Shown here: positions 40,730 to 48,851 of the stretch, piece by piece | Position numbering within the stretch: position 1 is the first letter of the stretch | Layout of the letters: each line of letters starts with the position of its first letter | Source: Acidimicrobiaceae bacterium | GTDB lineage: Bacteria > Actinomycetota > Acidimicrobiia > Acidimicrobiales > RAAP-2 | Assembly: GCA_003155135.1 (NCBI GenBank) | Contig: PMFN01000012.1 | Coordinates: forward strand, 1-51,968 | DNA length: 51,968 nucleotides | Reading direction: 5' to 3' | The notes under the pieces: generated by a model | Databases searched by the model: none | What the model saw: the letters and a program-made list of their open reading frames with translations, nothing else | Told to the model about the DNA's origin: nothing | Translations under genes and position numbers: made by a program

Positions 40730-42139
40730 ATGGATTTTCGCGAGAGCACCGTGGTGGAGCTGGCAGCCCGAGTGCGGGCAAAGGACGTATCGGCCCGTGA
40801 GCTGACCCAGGGGGCACTCGATCGCATCGCCGAGCTCAATCCACTCATCAACGCCTTCACCCGCATCGATGAGGAGCGTGCGCTCGAGCAGGCGGCAGCC
40901 GTCGACCAGATCGTCGCCAGCGGCGGGAACCCCGGCACGCTCGCCGGCATCCCCATCGGCGTGAAAGACCTGGAGGAGACGACCGGCTACCCCACCACCG
41001 CCGGCTCACCGTTGTTGCGCGATGCTCCCGCCGCCGCCCACGACAGCCCTCACGTGGCGCGCCTTCGCGCCGCGGGCTGCGTGGTGGTGGGCAAGACCAA
41101 CACTCCTGAATTCGGCTGGACGGCGCGCACGGAGAACAGGCTCTACGGCCTCACGAAGAATCCGTGGAACCTCGAGCACACGCCCGGCGGGTCGTCGGGC
41201 GGCTCGGCTGCGGCGGTGGCGGCCGGGATGGTGCCGCTCGCCACCGGGTCAGACGGCGGTGGCTCCATCCGGATCCCCTCGTCGTGCTGCGGCCTCTCGG
41301 GCATCAAGACCTCGCTTGGGCGAGTCCCGGCCGGTGGCATCGACCCGGCGGGATGGCTCGATCTGTCGACCAAGGGCCCCATGGCGCGCCGTATGAGCGA
41401 TGTGATCGCCGCACTCGACGCTGTCGTCGGGCCCGAGCCGACGGACCTGCGCGCGCTGCCGCGCCCGGAGGCCTCCTGGCCGGCCGTCCTCGACAACCCT
41501 CACGTCCCGGCCAAGATCGCGTGGTCGCCCACGCTCGGCTACGCACCCGTCGACGCAGAGGTGCTGGCCGTCTGTGAGCGGGCCCTCGGCGCGTTGGAGT
41601 CCCTCGGTGCCGAGATCATCGAGGTCGAGACCGTCTTCGACGAGGACCCCATGGCCCCCTGGCTCTCCATGGTCGGCGCGTGCCTGCTGCGCACCATGGG
41701 CCCGCACCGGTCATCGGAGGCGTGGTCCGAGGTCGACCCGGTACTCGCCATGGTGGTCGAACAGGCCCGGTCGCTCAGCGCGGTGGAGCTCATCGGGGTC
41801 TTCGACGAATGCCACCGGCTCAACCTGCGCCTGGTCGAGCTCTTCCACGACGTGCGCCTGCTCGTGACGCCGACGGTGGCCGCTCCCCCGCCTCCCACCT
41901 CTCTTGGGGGAGCCGGGGTCATCAACGGTGCGACGGACCTCAACTGGGTCCGCTTCACCTACCCCTTCAACATGACACGTTCACCGGCCGCCACCGTCTG
42001 TGCCGGGCTGACCGACGCCGGGCTGCCGGTCGGCATCCAGCTGGTCGGCCCCCAGCACGCCGACCTCGTGGTGCTGCGCTCGGCTGCTGCGCTCGAGGCG
42101 GCGATCGGGTTCGACCAGCTGGCCCCGGTCGGCAGCTGA
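40730..42139 (+). CDS. Amidase (amidase signature family)
   Basis: A 469-aa amidase. The Ser-cisSer-Lys triad is visible: the lysine in GIPIGVKDLEET, the cis-serine in GGSSGGSAAAVAAG and the nucleophile in GSDGGGSIRIPSSCCG. Further marks are VVVGKTNTPEFGW and PAATVCAGLTDAGLPVGIQLVGP near the end. Acts on amides or carbamates; not GatA, since no gatBC is near. The next two genes (cupin, P450) are on the same strand within 60 bases and may form a catabolic unit. Confidence 0.93.
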   Translation: MDFRESTVVELAARVRAKDVSARELTQGALDRIAELNPLINAFTRIDEERALEQAAAVDQIVASGGNPGTLAGIPIGVKDLEETTGYPTTAGSPLLRDAPAAAHDSPHVARLRAAGCVVVGKTNTPEFGWTARTENRLYGLTKNPWNLEHTPGGSSGGSAAAVAAGMVPLATGSDGGGSIRIPSSCCGLSGIKTSLGRVPAGGIDPAGWLDLSTKGPMARRMSDVIAALDAVVGPEPTDLRALPRPEASWPAVLDNPHVPAKIAWSPTLGYAPVDAEVLAVCERALGALESLGAEIIEVETVFDEDPMAPWLSMVGACLLRTMGPHRSSEAWSEVDPVLAMVVEQARSLSAVELIGVFDECHRLNLRLVELFHDVRLLVTPTVAAPPPPTSLGGAGVINGATDLNWVRFTYPFNMTRSPAATVCAGLTDAGLPVGIQLVGPQHADLVVLRSAAALEAAIGFDQLAPVGS

Positions 42140-42194
42140 GCGCCAACCTCTGGCAGCGGTCGAGGCGATACTTCGATGTGGAAAAGGGGGGCTG

Positions 42195-42665
42195 ATGGCA
42201 CTCGATGTGAGAAGCGACATCGTCCGACACGTGGGAGACGACGAGGAGCTCTGGGTCAACGCCGGCTTCGGCGTCGGGCTGAAGTTGGTCCGCCTGGACG
42301 CCTCGAAGGGCACCTGGGTGATCGAGAACCGATTCGAGCCGGGCGTGCGGCTCCAGATCCATCGCCACACGGGGCCCGTCGACGCCTTCACGCTGACGGG
42401 CCGCTGGCACTACCTCGAGTACGACTTCTTCTCCGTGGCGGGCTCCTACATCTACGAGCCGGCCAACAGCGTCCACACGCTCGACGTGCCCGAGGACAAC
42501 GAGGGCACGACCAACGTGCTCTTCGTCATCGAAGGTGCGCTCTTGAACCTCGACGCCGACGGGGGCATCGAGTCGGTGACCGACGGGGCCGCCATCCTCG
42601 AGGCCTACATGGCGCTGCTCGAAGCCGAGGGCAAGCCCCGCCCCAACGGACTCATCGTGAGCTGA
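42195..42665 (+). CDS. Cupin-domain protein, dihydroxyacetophenone dioxygenase-like
   Basis: A 156-aa single-cupin protein. The cupin metal site reads FEPGVRLQIHRHTGPVDAFTLTGRWHYLEYD with HxH, and the second motif contains YEPANSVHTLDVPEDN with the third histidine. Such sequences belong to the 2,4'-dihydroxyacetophenone dioxygenase group, non-haem iron ring- or chain-cleaving enzymes. The specific substrate is unknown. AAGGGGGG before the ATG gives a strong ribosome binding site. P450 gene follows after seven bases. Confidence 0.88.
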   Translation: MALDVRSDIVRHVGDDEELWVNAGFGVGLKLVRLDASKGTWVIENRFEPGVRLQIHRHTGPVDAFTLTGRWHYLEYDFFSVAGSYIYEPANSVHTLDVPEDNEGTTNVLFVIEGALLNLDADGGIESVTDGAAILEAYMALLEAEGKPRPNGLIVS

Positions 42666-42672
42666 CGCGTCG

Positions 42673-43884
42673 ATGGGGGTGACCGGCCATCCGCCGAGCG
42701 GACTGGCCGCGCAACTGAGCGATCCCGCTCTCTATGCGCGCGACCCCTTCCCTCTCTACGCCGAGCTGCGGGCCGCCGGTCCGCTCGCCTGGAACGCCGC
42801 CCATGGCTACTGGGCCGTGAGCACGCATCGCGAGGTGGCGGCCATCGGGAGCGACCCTGCGAGGTTCTGCTCGAGCCGGGGCATCTTGGTCGACGAGATC
42901 GGTGTCGAGTACGCCGCGCCCCCGACGATGATGCACACCGACCCGCCTGCCCACACCCGCTACCGGCGGCTGGTGCAGCCGGGCTTCAAGCCCTCGGTCG
43001 TCCGATCGCTGGAACGCCGGGTCCGTACGCACGCCAGCGCCTGCATCGGCGGGATCGAGTCCGGCGTGCCCGTCGACATCGTGCCCGCACTGGCGGTCCC
43101 CTTCCCGTTGCTCGTCATCTGTGAGCTGTTGGGCGTGCCCGGCGAGGAGTGGCCGCGCTTCTACGAATGGTCCGAAGCCGTCATCCCAGGGGCGAGCGAG
43201 CTGAGCGACGAGAAGAAGGCGTCGCTGCAGCTCGAGATGTGGCAGTACCTGGTCGGCGTGGCCGAGGGCCGGCGCTCGGCACCACGCGACGACGTGGTCT
43301 CGGCGCTCGCCCGGGCCACGAGCGACGGCGACCTGCTGAGCGAGGCGGAGCTCGCCATGTTCTTGATCCAGCTGCTCGTGGCCGGCAACGAGACGAGCCG
43401 CAACCTCGTCGCCGGGGGTCTCTACGCACTCGCCGAGCACCCCGAGCAGTGGGAGTGGCTGCGAGGCGAGCCGAACCGGGTGCCCGGGGCGGTCGAAGAG
43501 CTGCTGCGCTGGACCACGCCGGTGATCTCGTTCCTGCGGACGGCCACCTGTGACACCGACGTCGCCGGCACGGCGGTTCATGCGGGTGACCCGCTCCTGT
43601 GCCTGTACGCCTCGGCGAACCGTGACGAAGAGGTCTTCGGTCAGTCGGCGAACGCCCTCGACGTCGGGCGCGACCCCAATCCCCACCTCAGCTTCGGTTT
43701 CGGCACCCACTTCTGCTTGGGAGCTGCGCTCGCTCGCCTCGAGGCGCGCGTCGTCCTCGAGGAGCTCCTCGAGCGGTATCGGTCACTTCGGCCAGCGGGG
43801 CCGATCGAGCGGGTGCCGAGCCCGGTCATCGCCGGCGTGCGGCGCGCGCCACTGGTCTTCGGGGTTTCGAGGCGCCCCAGTTGA
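42673..43884 (+). CDS. Cytochrome P450
   Basis: A 403-aa soluble P450. I-helix motif LVAGNETSR, K-helix EELLRWTTPV (ExxR), the heme loop FGFGTHFCLGAALAR with cysteine thiolate, and the N-terminal DPFPLYAELRAAGPL. Length fits bacterial class I enzymes that need a ferredoxin and reductase; none is adjacent. Follows the cupin gene by seven bases and is likely co-transcribed with amidase and cupin. Substrate unknown. Confidence 0.95.
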   Translation: MGVTGHPPSGLAAQLSDPALYARDPFPLYAELRAAGPLAWNAAHGYWAVSTHREVAAIGSDPARFCSSRGILVDEIGVEYAAPPTMMHTDPPAHTRYRRLVQPGFKPSVVRSLERRVRTHASACIGGIESGVPVDIVPALAVPFPLLVICELLGVPGEEWPRFYEWSEAVIPGASELSDEKKASLQLEMWQYLVGVAEGRRSAPRDDVVSALARATSDGDLLSEAELAMFLIQLLVAGNETSRNLVAGGLYALAEHPEQWEWLRGEPNRVPGAVEELLRWTTPVISFLRTATCDTDVAGTAVHAGDPLLCLYASANRDEEVFGQSANALDVGRDPNPHLSFGFGTHFCLGAALARLEARVVLEELLERYRSLRPAGPIERVPSPVIAGVRRAPLVFGVSRRPS

Positions 43885-43976
43885 GGTGACGCCGCCAGGC
43901 AGGTCGCCTGGCAGTTGCGGTAGCGGTCGACGTTCAGGTCCAAGAACCTGCTCAATGATCCGCCGTGGCGCTGCCG

Positions 43977-44141
43977 CTACGCGAGGCCGAGCTGGCGCCG
44001 GGCGCTGATCTTGGTCATGGCCCAGTTCTGGCGCAGGGCCCGGACGGCCTGCCACTGGCGGAGCCGACTCGGCGAGGAGCCGAGCCACGCCTTGGCGAGC
44101 ACCACCTGGTCCGACTGACGCTTTGCTGCCGACGTGAGCAT
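43977..44141 (-). CDS. Possible small basic protein (54 aa) in a 420-base gap
   Basis: Lies alone between the P450 and FKBP genes (43885-44304). It runs MLTSAAKRQSDQVVLAKAWL and later RLRQWQAVRALRQNW; about ten Arg/Lys and three Trp, hence very basic. About 50 of 54 codons end in G or C, as in real genes here. A TTG four codons upstream has AAGGGGA at a good distance, so the protein may be 58 aa. TTGACG on the minus strand (44227-44232) could be a -35 element for it. Family unknown; the rest of the gap shows nothing else clear. Confidence 0.4.
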   Translation of the reverse strand: MLTSAAKRQSDQVVLAKAWLGSSPSRLRQWQAVRALRQNWAMTKISARRQLGLA

Positions 44142-44304
44142 CTCTGCGGTCAACCCAGTCCCCTTTGTGCGGCCGCACCGGCCTCGCCGGTACGAACTTC
44201 ACGGATGTGATTTGCAGATCGTTCCACGTCAAGGGACTTTTGGCGTGGATGCTCGGCACCCGACGCGCCCTGCCTGCTGCGGCGCGGCGATAGGGTCCCC
44301 GCCC

Positions 44305-44841
44305 ATGCGCCGATTCGCCCTTGCCCTGACCGCGTGTGCCGCCGTGACCTTGGCCGCGTGCTCGTCGAGCTCGTCGGGCACCACCACCACCACGACGAGC
44401 GCAGCCCCGAGCGCGTCGACAACGTCGGGGGCGGCCTCGCCGGCTGGCGTGCCGGCCGTGGCACACGCTACGGATCTGTCGATGGAGCCGGTCATCAGCG
44501 CCGGATCGCCCCCGCCACCCACGAGCCTCGTCACGAAGGACCTCGTCGTCGGGACCGGGGCCGAGGCCAGTGCGTCGAGCACCGTGCTGGTCCAGTACGT
44601 CGGGGCCGCCTACACGACGGGCAAGGTCTTCGACTCGAGCTGGCAACGCGGCCAGCCGCTGTCGTTCTCGCTCTCGGGGGTGGTCCCGGGGTTCGCCCAA
44701 GGCATCGAGGGCATGAAGGTCGGCGGCCGGCGCGTCATCGTCATCCCGCCGGCCCTCGGCTACGGGGCGGCGGGCGAGCCGCCGGTGATCGCTGCGAACG
44801 AGACCCTCGTCTTCGTCGTCGACCTCAAGTCGGTCAGCTGA
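44305..44841 (+). CDS. FKBP-type peptidyl-prolyl isomerase lipoprotein
   Basis: A 178-aa exported lipoprotein: signal ending in LAAC with the lipidated cysteine at residue 19, a Ser/Thr-rich tether, then an FKBP domain with KDLVVGTGAEASASSTVLVQYVGA, GKVFDSSWQRGQPLSFSLSG, VVPGFAQGIEGMKVGGRR and VIPPALGYGA ... LVFVVDLKSV. Assists folding of secreted proteins outside the cell membrane. TAGGGT (44291-44296) sits eight bases before the ATG, so the transcript is nearly leaderless. The frame upstream is noise. Confidence 0.93.
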   Translation: MRRFALALTACAAVTLAACSSSSSGTTTTTTSAAPSASTTSGAASPAGVPAVAHATDLSMEPVISAGSPPPPTSLVTKDLVVGTGAEASASSTVLVQYVGAAYTTGKVFDSSWQRGQPLSFSLSGVVPGFAQGIEGMKVGGRRVIVIPPALGYGAAGEPPVIAANETLVFVVDLKSVS

Positions 44842-44863
44842 GCGGGCAGGCCCGCCGCCAGGC

Positions 44864-46165
44864 TCAGCCGGCGACGGTGAGCGCCTCGAGCATCTCGGCG
44901 AACTTCTCCTTGGCCGAGACCGTGCGGGTCGGGATGTGCTCGGTCGGGACCTCGGTGGGCTTGTAGTTGCGCAGGGTCCGCCGGGCCACCGTCTGGCGGT
45001 GCACCTCGTCGGGCCCGTCATAGATCCGAGCGGCGCGCGCGGCGCGGTACATCTGCTCCAGGGGCAGGTCGCACGAGTACCCGAGCGAGCCGTGGACCTG
45101 GATGGCGCGGTCGATGACGTTGTAGAGGACGCTCGCCCCGTAATACTTGATCATGGCGATCTCGACGCGCGCCTCGGCCGCTCCGACCTGGTCCATCTTC
45201 CATGCCGCCTGCAGCGTCATGAGCCTCGCCGCATGCATCTCGGCGAGCGAGTCCGCCACCCAGTTCTGCACGGTCTGCTTCTCCGCCAGCGTCGAGCCGT
45301 GGGCGTAGCGCGACACGGCCCGCTCACACAGCATGTCGAAGGCCCGCCGCGACTGGCCGAGCCAGCGCATGCAGTGGTGGATGCGGCCCGGGCCGAGGCG
45401 GGCCTGGGCCAGCTGGAATCCGGCTCCCTCGTTGCCGACGAGGTTGGCGGCGGGAACCCGGACGTCGGTGTAACGGATCTCGGCATGGTTGCCGAACTTC
45501 CCGAAGTAGGTGCCGGGGTCCTCCATGGAGGGCACGTCACGCACGATGTCGACCCCGGGAGTGTCGACGGGGACGATGAACATCGACGAGCCCTGATACG
45601 GGTGGACGTCGGGGTTGGTGACGGCCATGACCACGAGGAAATCGGCGACCGACCCGTTGCTCGTGTACCACTTGTGCCCGTTGATCACGTACTCCTCGCC
45701 GTCGAGCACGGCGCGAGTGGAGAGCAACGTCGGGTCCGAGCCCGCCGTGTTGGGCTCGGTCATGGAGAACGCGCTGCGCAGCTCGCCGTCGAGCAGCGGC
45801 TGGAGCCACTGGGTGCGCTGGTCCTCCCGGCCCGACATCTCGATGCCCACGGCGAGGAGCTCGGCGTTGCCCGAGTCCGGTGCGTTGTTGCCGAACACCA
45901 CCGGCCCGTAGGGGGACTGGCCGAGGACCTCGTGCATGAGGCCGAGCTTGACCTGCCCGAAGCCCATTCCCCCGAGGTCCGGCGGGAGGTGCGCGGCCCA
46001 CAGCCCCTGGCGCTTTACCTCCTCTTGGAGGGGGCGGATCACCTCCAAGAGTTGCTCGTAGTTGAGATCGAGCACCTCGAGCGGGAAGATCTCGTCGCGC
46101 AGAAACGCCCGCATCCACTCGAGCTTCGCCTCGAACTCCGGTTCAGTTGAAAAGTCCCACGCCAT
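44864..46165 (-). CDS. Acyl-CoA dehydrogenase
   Basis: A 433-aa flavoprotein that oxidises acyl-CoA at the alpha-beta bond. Marks: GLWAAHLPPDLGGMGFGQVKLG, FSMTEPNTAGSDPTLL, GHKWYTSNGSVADF, FQLAQARLGPGRIHHCMRWLG, AIQVHGSLGYS and RIYDGPDEVH. The catalytic glutamate position carries aspartate in YDGPDEVH, as in the ACAD11-like group. TGAGG precedes the ATG. It starts 68 bases from the divergent bioB start chosen here. Substrate chain length unknown. Confidence 0.94.
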   Translation of the reverse strand: MAWDFSTEPEFEAKLEWMRAFLRDEIFPLEVLDLNYEQLLEVIRPLQEEVKRQGLWAAHLPPDLGGMGFGQVKLGLMHEVLGQSPYGPVVFGNNAPDSGNAELLAVGIEMSGREDQRTQWLQPLLDGELRSAFSMTEPNTAGSDPTLLSTRAVLDGEEYVINGHKWYTSNGSVADFLVVMAVTNPDVHPYQGSSMFIVPVDTPGVDIVRDVPSMEDPGTYFGKFGNHAEIRYTDVRVPAANLVGNEGAGFQLAQARLGPGRIHHCMRWLGQSRRAFDMLCERAVSRYAHGSTLAEKQTVQNWVADSLAEMHAARLMTLQAAWKMDQVGAAEARVEIAMIKYYGASVLYNVIDRAIQVHGSLGYSCDLPLEQMYRAARAARIYDGPDEVHRQTVARRTLRNYKPTEVPTEHIPTRTVSAKEKFAEMLEALTVAG

Positions 46166-46219
46166 GGCGCTGCCTCACTCTCGCTCGATTCGGGCTTCCC
46201 GCATGGCACCGGCGCCCAC

Positions 46220-46225
46220 TACCGT
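46220..46225 (+). promoter_or_regulatory. Possible -10 box of bioB
   Basis: TACCGT, seven bases before the GTG at 46233. If used, the upstream ATG at 46203 would not be transcribed. Confidence 0.35.
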
Positions 46226-46232
46226 GTGCGCC

Positions 46233-47336
46233 GTGCCCGGACAACCAATTTCCCCCTCTTCGCGTAGCACTCTTTCGATCCGCCCGGCCAGCCCCACCGC
46301 ATCGGTGCCACCGGCCGCCCAGCTGCCGCTGACCACCGAGCAGCGGGCCCTGGTGGCCGCGGCCGAGCGTGCGCTCCTCGACGAGCGCCGCCTCCTCGAC
46401 GCCACGGAGCTCACCGCACTGGCCGAGCTGCCCGACTCGGCGGTGACCGCCCTGGCCGCGCTCGCCCACCAGGTCCGCCTGGCGTGGTGCGGCCCCGAGG
46501 TGGAGGTCGAGGGCATCTTGTCGGCCAAAACCGGCGGGTGCCCCGAGGACTGCCACTTCTGCTCCCAGAGCTCGCGCTTTGACACGCCGGTGAAGGCCAC
46601 GCCGTTCCTCGACACCGACGAGGTGCTCACCGCCGCCCGGGAGACCGCCGCACTCGGGGCGTCGGAGTTCTGCATCGTCCTCGCCATCAAGGGCCCCGAC
46701 GAGCGGACACTCTCGCGCATCTTGGAGCTCGTGCCACAGGTCAAAGAGGCGACCGGGCTCAACGTGGCGGTGAGCGCCGGGCTACTCACCGACGACCAGG
46801 CTCGCCGGCTGGCCGAGGGCGGTGTCCACCGCTACAACCACAATCTCGAGACGGCCCGCTCCTACTTCGACCAGGTGGTGACCAGCCATAGCTGGGACGA
46901 GCGGGCCCAGACCTGCGAGCTGGTCCGCAGCCACGGCATGGAGCTGTGCTGCGGGGCGCTCATCGGCATGGGCGAGTCGGCGGCCCAGCGCATCGAGCTG
47001 CTGATGGAGCTGCGCGCGCTCGACCCGACCGAGGTGCCCGTCAACTTCTTGAACCCCCGCCCGGGGACGCCCCTCGGCGACCGTGAGGTCCTCGGCGCCT
47101 GGGAGGCACTGCGCTGGATCGCCCTGTTCCGGTTGGCACTGCCGAGCGTGATCCTGCGCTACGCCGGCGGCCGGGAGGTGACGCTGCGCGACCTGCAGGT
47201 GATGGGCATGACGGCGGGCATCAACGCACTCATCGTGGGCAACTACCTGACAACGCTCGGCCGCTCCCCCGCCGCGGACCTCCAGATGCTCCACGACCTG
47301 CGGATGCCCATCGGCGCGTTGAGTGCCGTCATCTGA
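46233..47336 (+). CDS. bioB: Biotin synthase
   Basis: A radical SAM enzyme, about 367 aa, that inserts sulfur into dethiobiotin. The radical SAM motif is in GGCPEDCHFCSQSSR (C-x3-C-x2-C); YNHNLETARSYFDQV, LCCGALIGMGES, PVNFLNPRPGTPLG and the C-terminal MGMTAGINALIVGNYLTT are all BioB. The N-terminus before QLPLTTEQRALVAAAERALL is not conserved; GTG at 46233 follows a TACCGT -10 box, while ATG at 46203 is the alternative (377 aa). Its last bases overlap bsaP. bioD lies 1.5 kb away on the other strand; bioF and bioA are not in the window. Confidence 0.94.
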   Translation: MPGQPISPSSRSTLSIRPASPTASVPPAAQLPLTTEQRALVAAAERALLDERRLLDATELTALAELPDSAVTALAALAHQVRLAWCGPEVEVEGILSAKTGGCPEDCHFCSQSSRFDTPVKATPFLDTDEVLTAARETAALGASEFCIVLAIKGPDERTLSRILELVPQVKEATGLNVAVSAGLLTDDQARRLAEGGVHRYNHNLETARSYFDQVVTSHSWDERAQTCELVRSHGMELCCGALIGMGESAAQRIELLMELRALDPTEVPVNFLNPRPGTPLGDREVLGAWEALRWIALFRLALPSVILRYAGGREVTLRDLQVMGMTAGINALIVGNYLTTLGRSPAADLQMLHDLRMPIGALSAVI

Positions 47337-47562
47337 GCCCGACGCGGCCTTCACCTCCGCGAACGGCCACGGGGGCCCCGGGCTCTTCTGCACCGGCTGC
47401 GGGCGCCCTCGGGCCGAGTGCCCCGGCTGTGCCCGACCGCTCGACCCGCCGCGCTTCTGCCCGAGCTGCGGTCGGCGGATGGCCGTGCTGGTCACGCCGG
47501 GCGGCTGGTCGGCTCGGTGCCGAGACCACGGGACGACGGAGAGCACCACCGTTTCGACCTGA
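47323..47562 (+). CDS. bsaP: Biotin synthase auxiliary protein
   Basis: A 79-aa protein that overlaps the bioB stop by 14 bases (GTG start). It is cysteine-rich: FCTGCGRPRAECPGCARPL, then FCPSCGRRMAVLVTPGGWSARCRDHG, the pattern of the small protein found next to bioB in mycobacteria (Rv1590) and other Actinobacteria, reported to be needed for biotin synthase activity. The many cysteine pairs suit a metal or Fe-S centre. The N-terminal ~20 residues are probably disordered. Confidence 0.8.
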   Translation: MPSSEPDAAFTSANGHGGPGLFCTGCGRPRAECPGCARPLDPPRFCPSCGRRMAVLVTPGGWSARCRDHGTTESTTVST

Positions 47563-47567
47563 CGACC

Positions 47568-47596
47568 TTGACGAAAGGTAGAACCTGTTCTAGTTT
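47568..47596 (+). promoter_or_regulatory. Promoter of the LLM monooxygenase gene
   Basis: TTGACG (47568-47573), 17 bases, TAGTTT (47591-47596). The leader is about 50 bases. The spacer carries the KstR-like palindrome. Confidence 0.65.
47579..47592 (+). promoter_or_regulatory. KstR-like TetR-family operator
   Basis: Perfect palindrome TAGAAC-CT-GTTCTA. It fits the KstR consensus TnnAACnnGTTnnA at all fixed positions. It fills the spacer and first bases of the -10 box, an ideal repressor position. No TetR gene lies in the window. Confidence 0.6.
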
Positions 47597-47651
47597 TTCA
47601 CCGAGGGCACGGCGTGGGGTTGCGCCGGGTACGCGGTGGAAAGAGGACGCG

Positions 47652-48851
47652 ATGGAGTTCGGGGTCTACGTCAACGGCTACCTGCCGGGGCCTGCGGCCC
47701 ACGACACGGCGAGCGAGCACACGATGCTGCACCGAGAGGCCGAGTACGTCATCGCCGCGGACCGCTCGAATTGGAAGTACGCATGGTTCGGCGAGCACCA
47801 CTCGCTCACCGAGTACAGCCACATGTCCGCTCCTGAGGTGATGATGGGCTACTGCGCCCGGGCTACCGAGCGGATCCACCTGGGCTCGGCCATCATGAAC
47901 CTCTCCCCCCGGGTCAACCACCCCGTGCGCAACGCCGAGCGGGCCGCGTTCTTGGACCACATGAGCGACGGGCGCTACGAGTGGGGCACCGGGCGGGGGG
48001 CGGGAAGCCACGAGATCGCCGCCTTCAACATCCTCGACAAGAACTCGACCAAATCCGAGTGGGAAGAGGCGGTCCACGAGATCCCCCGCATGTGGGAGCA
48101 GCGCGACTACAGCTACGAGGGCGAGTCCTTCACGGTGCCGACCCCCCACAACGTCCTGCCGAAGCCCTACGGCGTGGGCCACCCCCCGATCTGGGTGGCG
48201 TGCGGCAACCCGCCCACCTTCGCCCTGGCGGGCAAGCTCGGGATCGGTGCCATCGCCTTCAACTTCGAGCCCATCTTCAACCTGAAGGGACGCATCGACG
48301 CCTACAAGGAGGCGATCGCCGAGTGCACCGAGCCGCTCGGCCAGTTCAAGAACGACAACGTCATGATGACCAACGCGGTCATCTGCCTGGCCGACCGCAA
48401 GCGCGCCCGTGAGGTGGCCCTGCGGGCCGGCCGTGGCTACCTCTACTCGATGGTCTGCCTGTACCACGACACCATGCCCCACCCCGACGGCGTGGCGGTC
48501 TGGCCCGAGGAGCCCTTCCAGCTCCCGAACGAGGAGATGCTCGACTCCCTCATCAAGGCCGGCTGGCTGCTCTGCGGCGACCCCGACGAGGTGGCTGAGC
48601 AGGTCGAGCGCTACCAGAGCGTCGGGTGTGACCAGCTGGTCTTCGGGTTGCCGAGCGACAGCGTCGAACACGAGGAGGTCCTCGAGATGCTCGAGCTCTT
48701 CGGGACCAAGGTCATCCCCGAGTTCGACTCGGACCCGGTGCACTCGACGACCCGCTACCGCCAGCAGGCGGTGCGCAAGTACCCCGAGTTCAACCACCCG
48801 GTGCCCGACGTCGAGGTCACGGTCCTCCCCACGAACGCGTTGCTCTCGTAG
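47652..48851 (+). CDS. LLM class flavin-dependent monooxygenase
   Basis: A 399-aa TIM-barrel enzyme of the bacterial luciferase superfamily (limonene/alkanal monooxygenase type). Marks: YAWFGEHHSLTEYSHMSAPEVMMG, LGSAIMNLSPRVNHPVRNAERAAFLDHMSDGRYEWGTGRG, VPRMWEQ-like IPRMWEQRDYSYEGESFTVP and HPPIWVACGNPPTFALAGKLG. The C-terminal part has GWLLCGDPDEVAEQVERYQ and YPEFNHPVPDVE. A KstR-like operator in its promoter suggests use in steroid or terpene-like breakdown. GAGGACGCG precedes the ATG. Its 3' end overlaps bioD by 35 bases on the other strand. Confidence 0.9.
   Translation: MEFGVYVNGYLPGPAAHDTASEHTMLHREAEYVIAADRSNWKYAWFGEHHSLTEYSHMSAPEVMMGYCARATERIHLGSAIMNLSPRVNHPVRNAERAAFLDHMSDGRYEWGTGRGAGSHEIAAFNILDKNSTKSEWEEAVHEIPRMWEQRDYSYEGESFTVPTPHNVLPKPYGVGHPPIWVACGNPPTFALAGKLGIGAIAFNFEPIFNLKGRIDAYKEAIAECTEPLGQFKNDNVMMTNAVICLADRKRAREVALRAGRGYLYSMVCLYHDTMPHPDGVAVWPEEPFQLPNEEMLDSLIKAGWLLCGDPDEVAEQVERYQSVGCDQLVFGLPSDSVEHEEVLEMLELFGTKVIPEFDSDPVHSTTRYRQQAVRKYPEFNHPVPDVEVTVLPTNALLS

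Noticed and set aside
46166-46232. BirA- or BioQ-type operator in front of bioB
   Set aside because: No TTGTAAAC/GTTTACAA or TGAAC-N-GTTCA-like inverted repeat seen in the short divergent interval.
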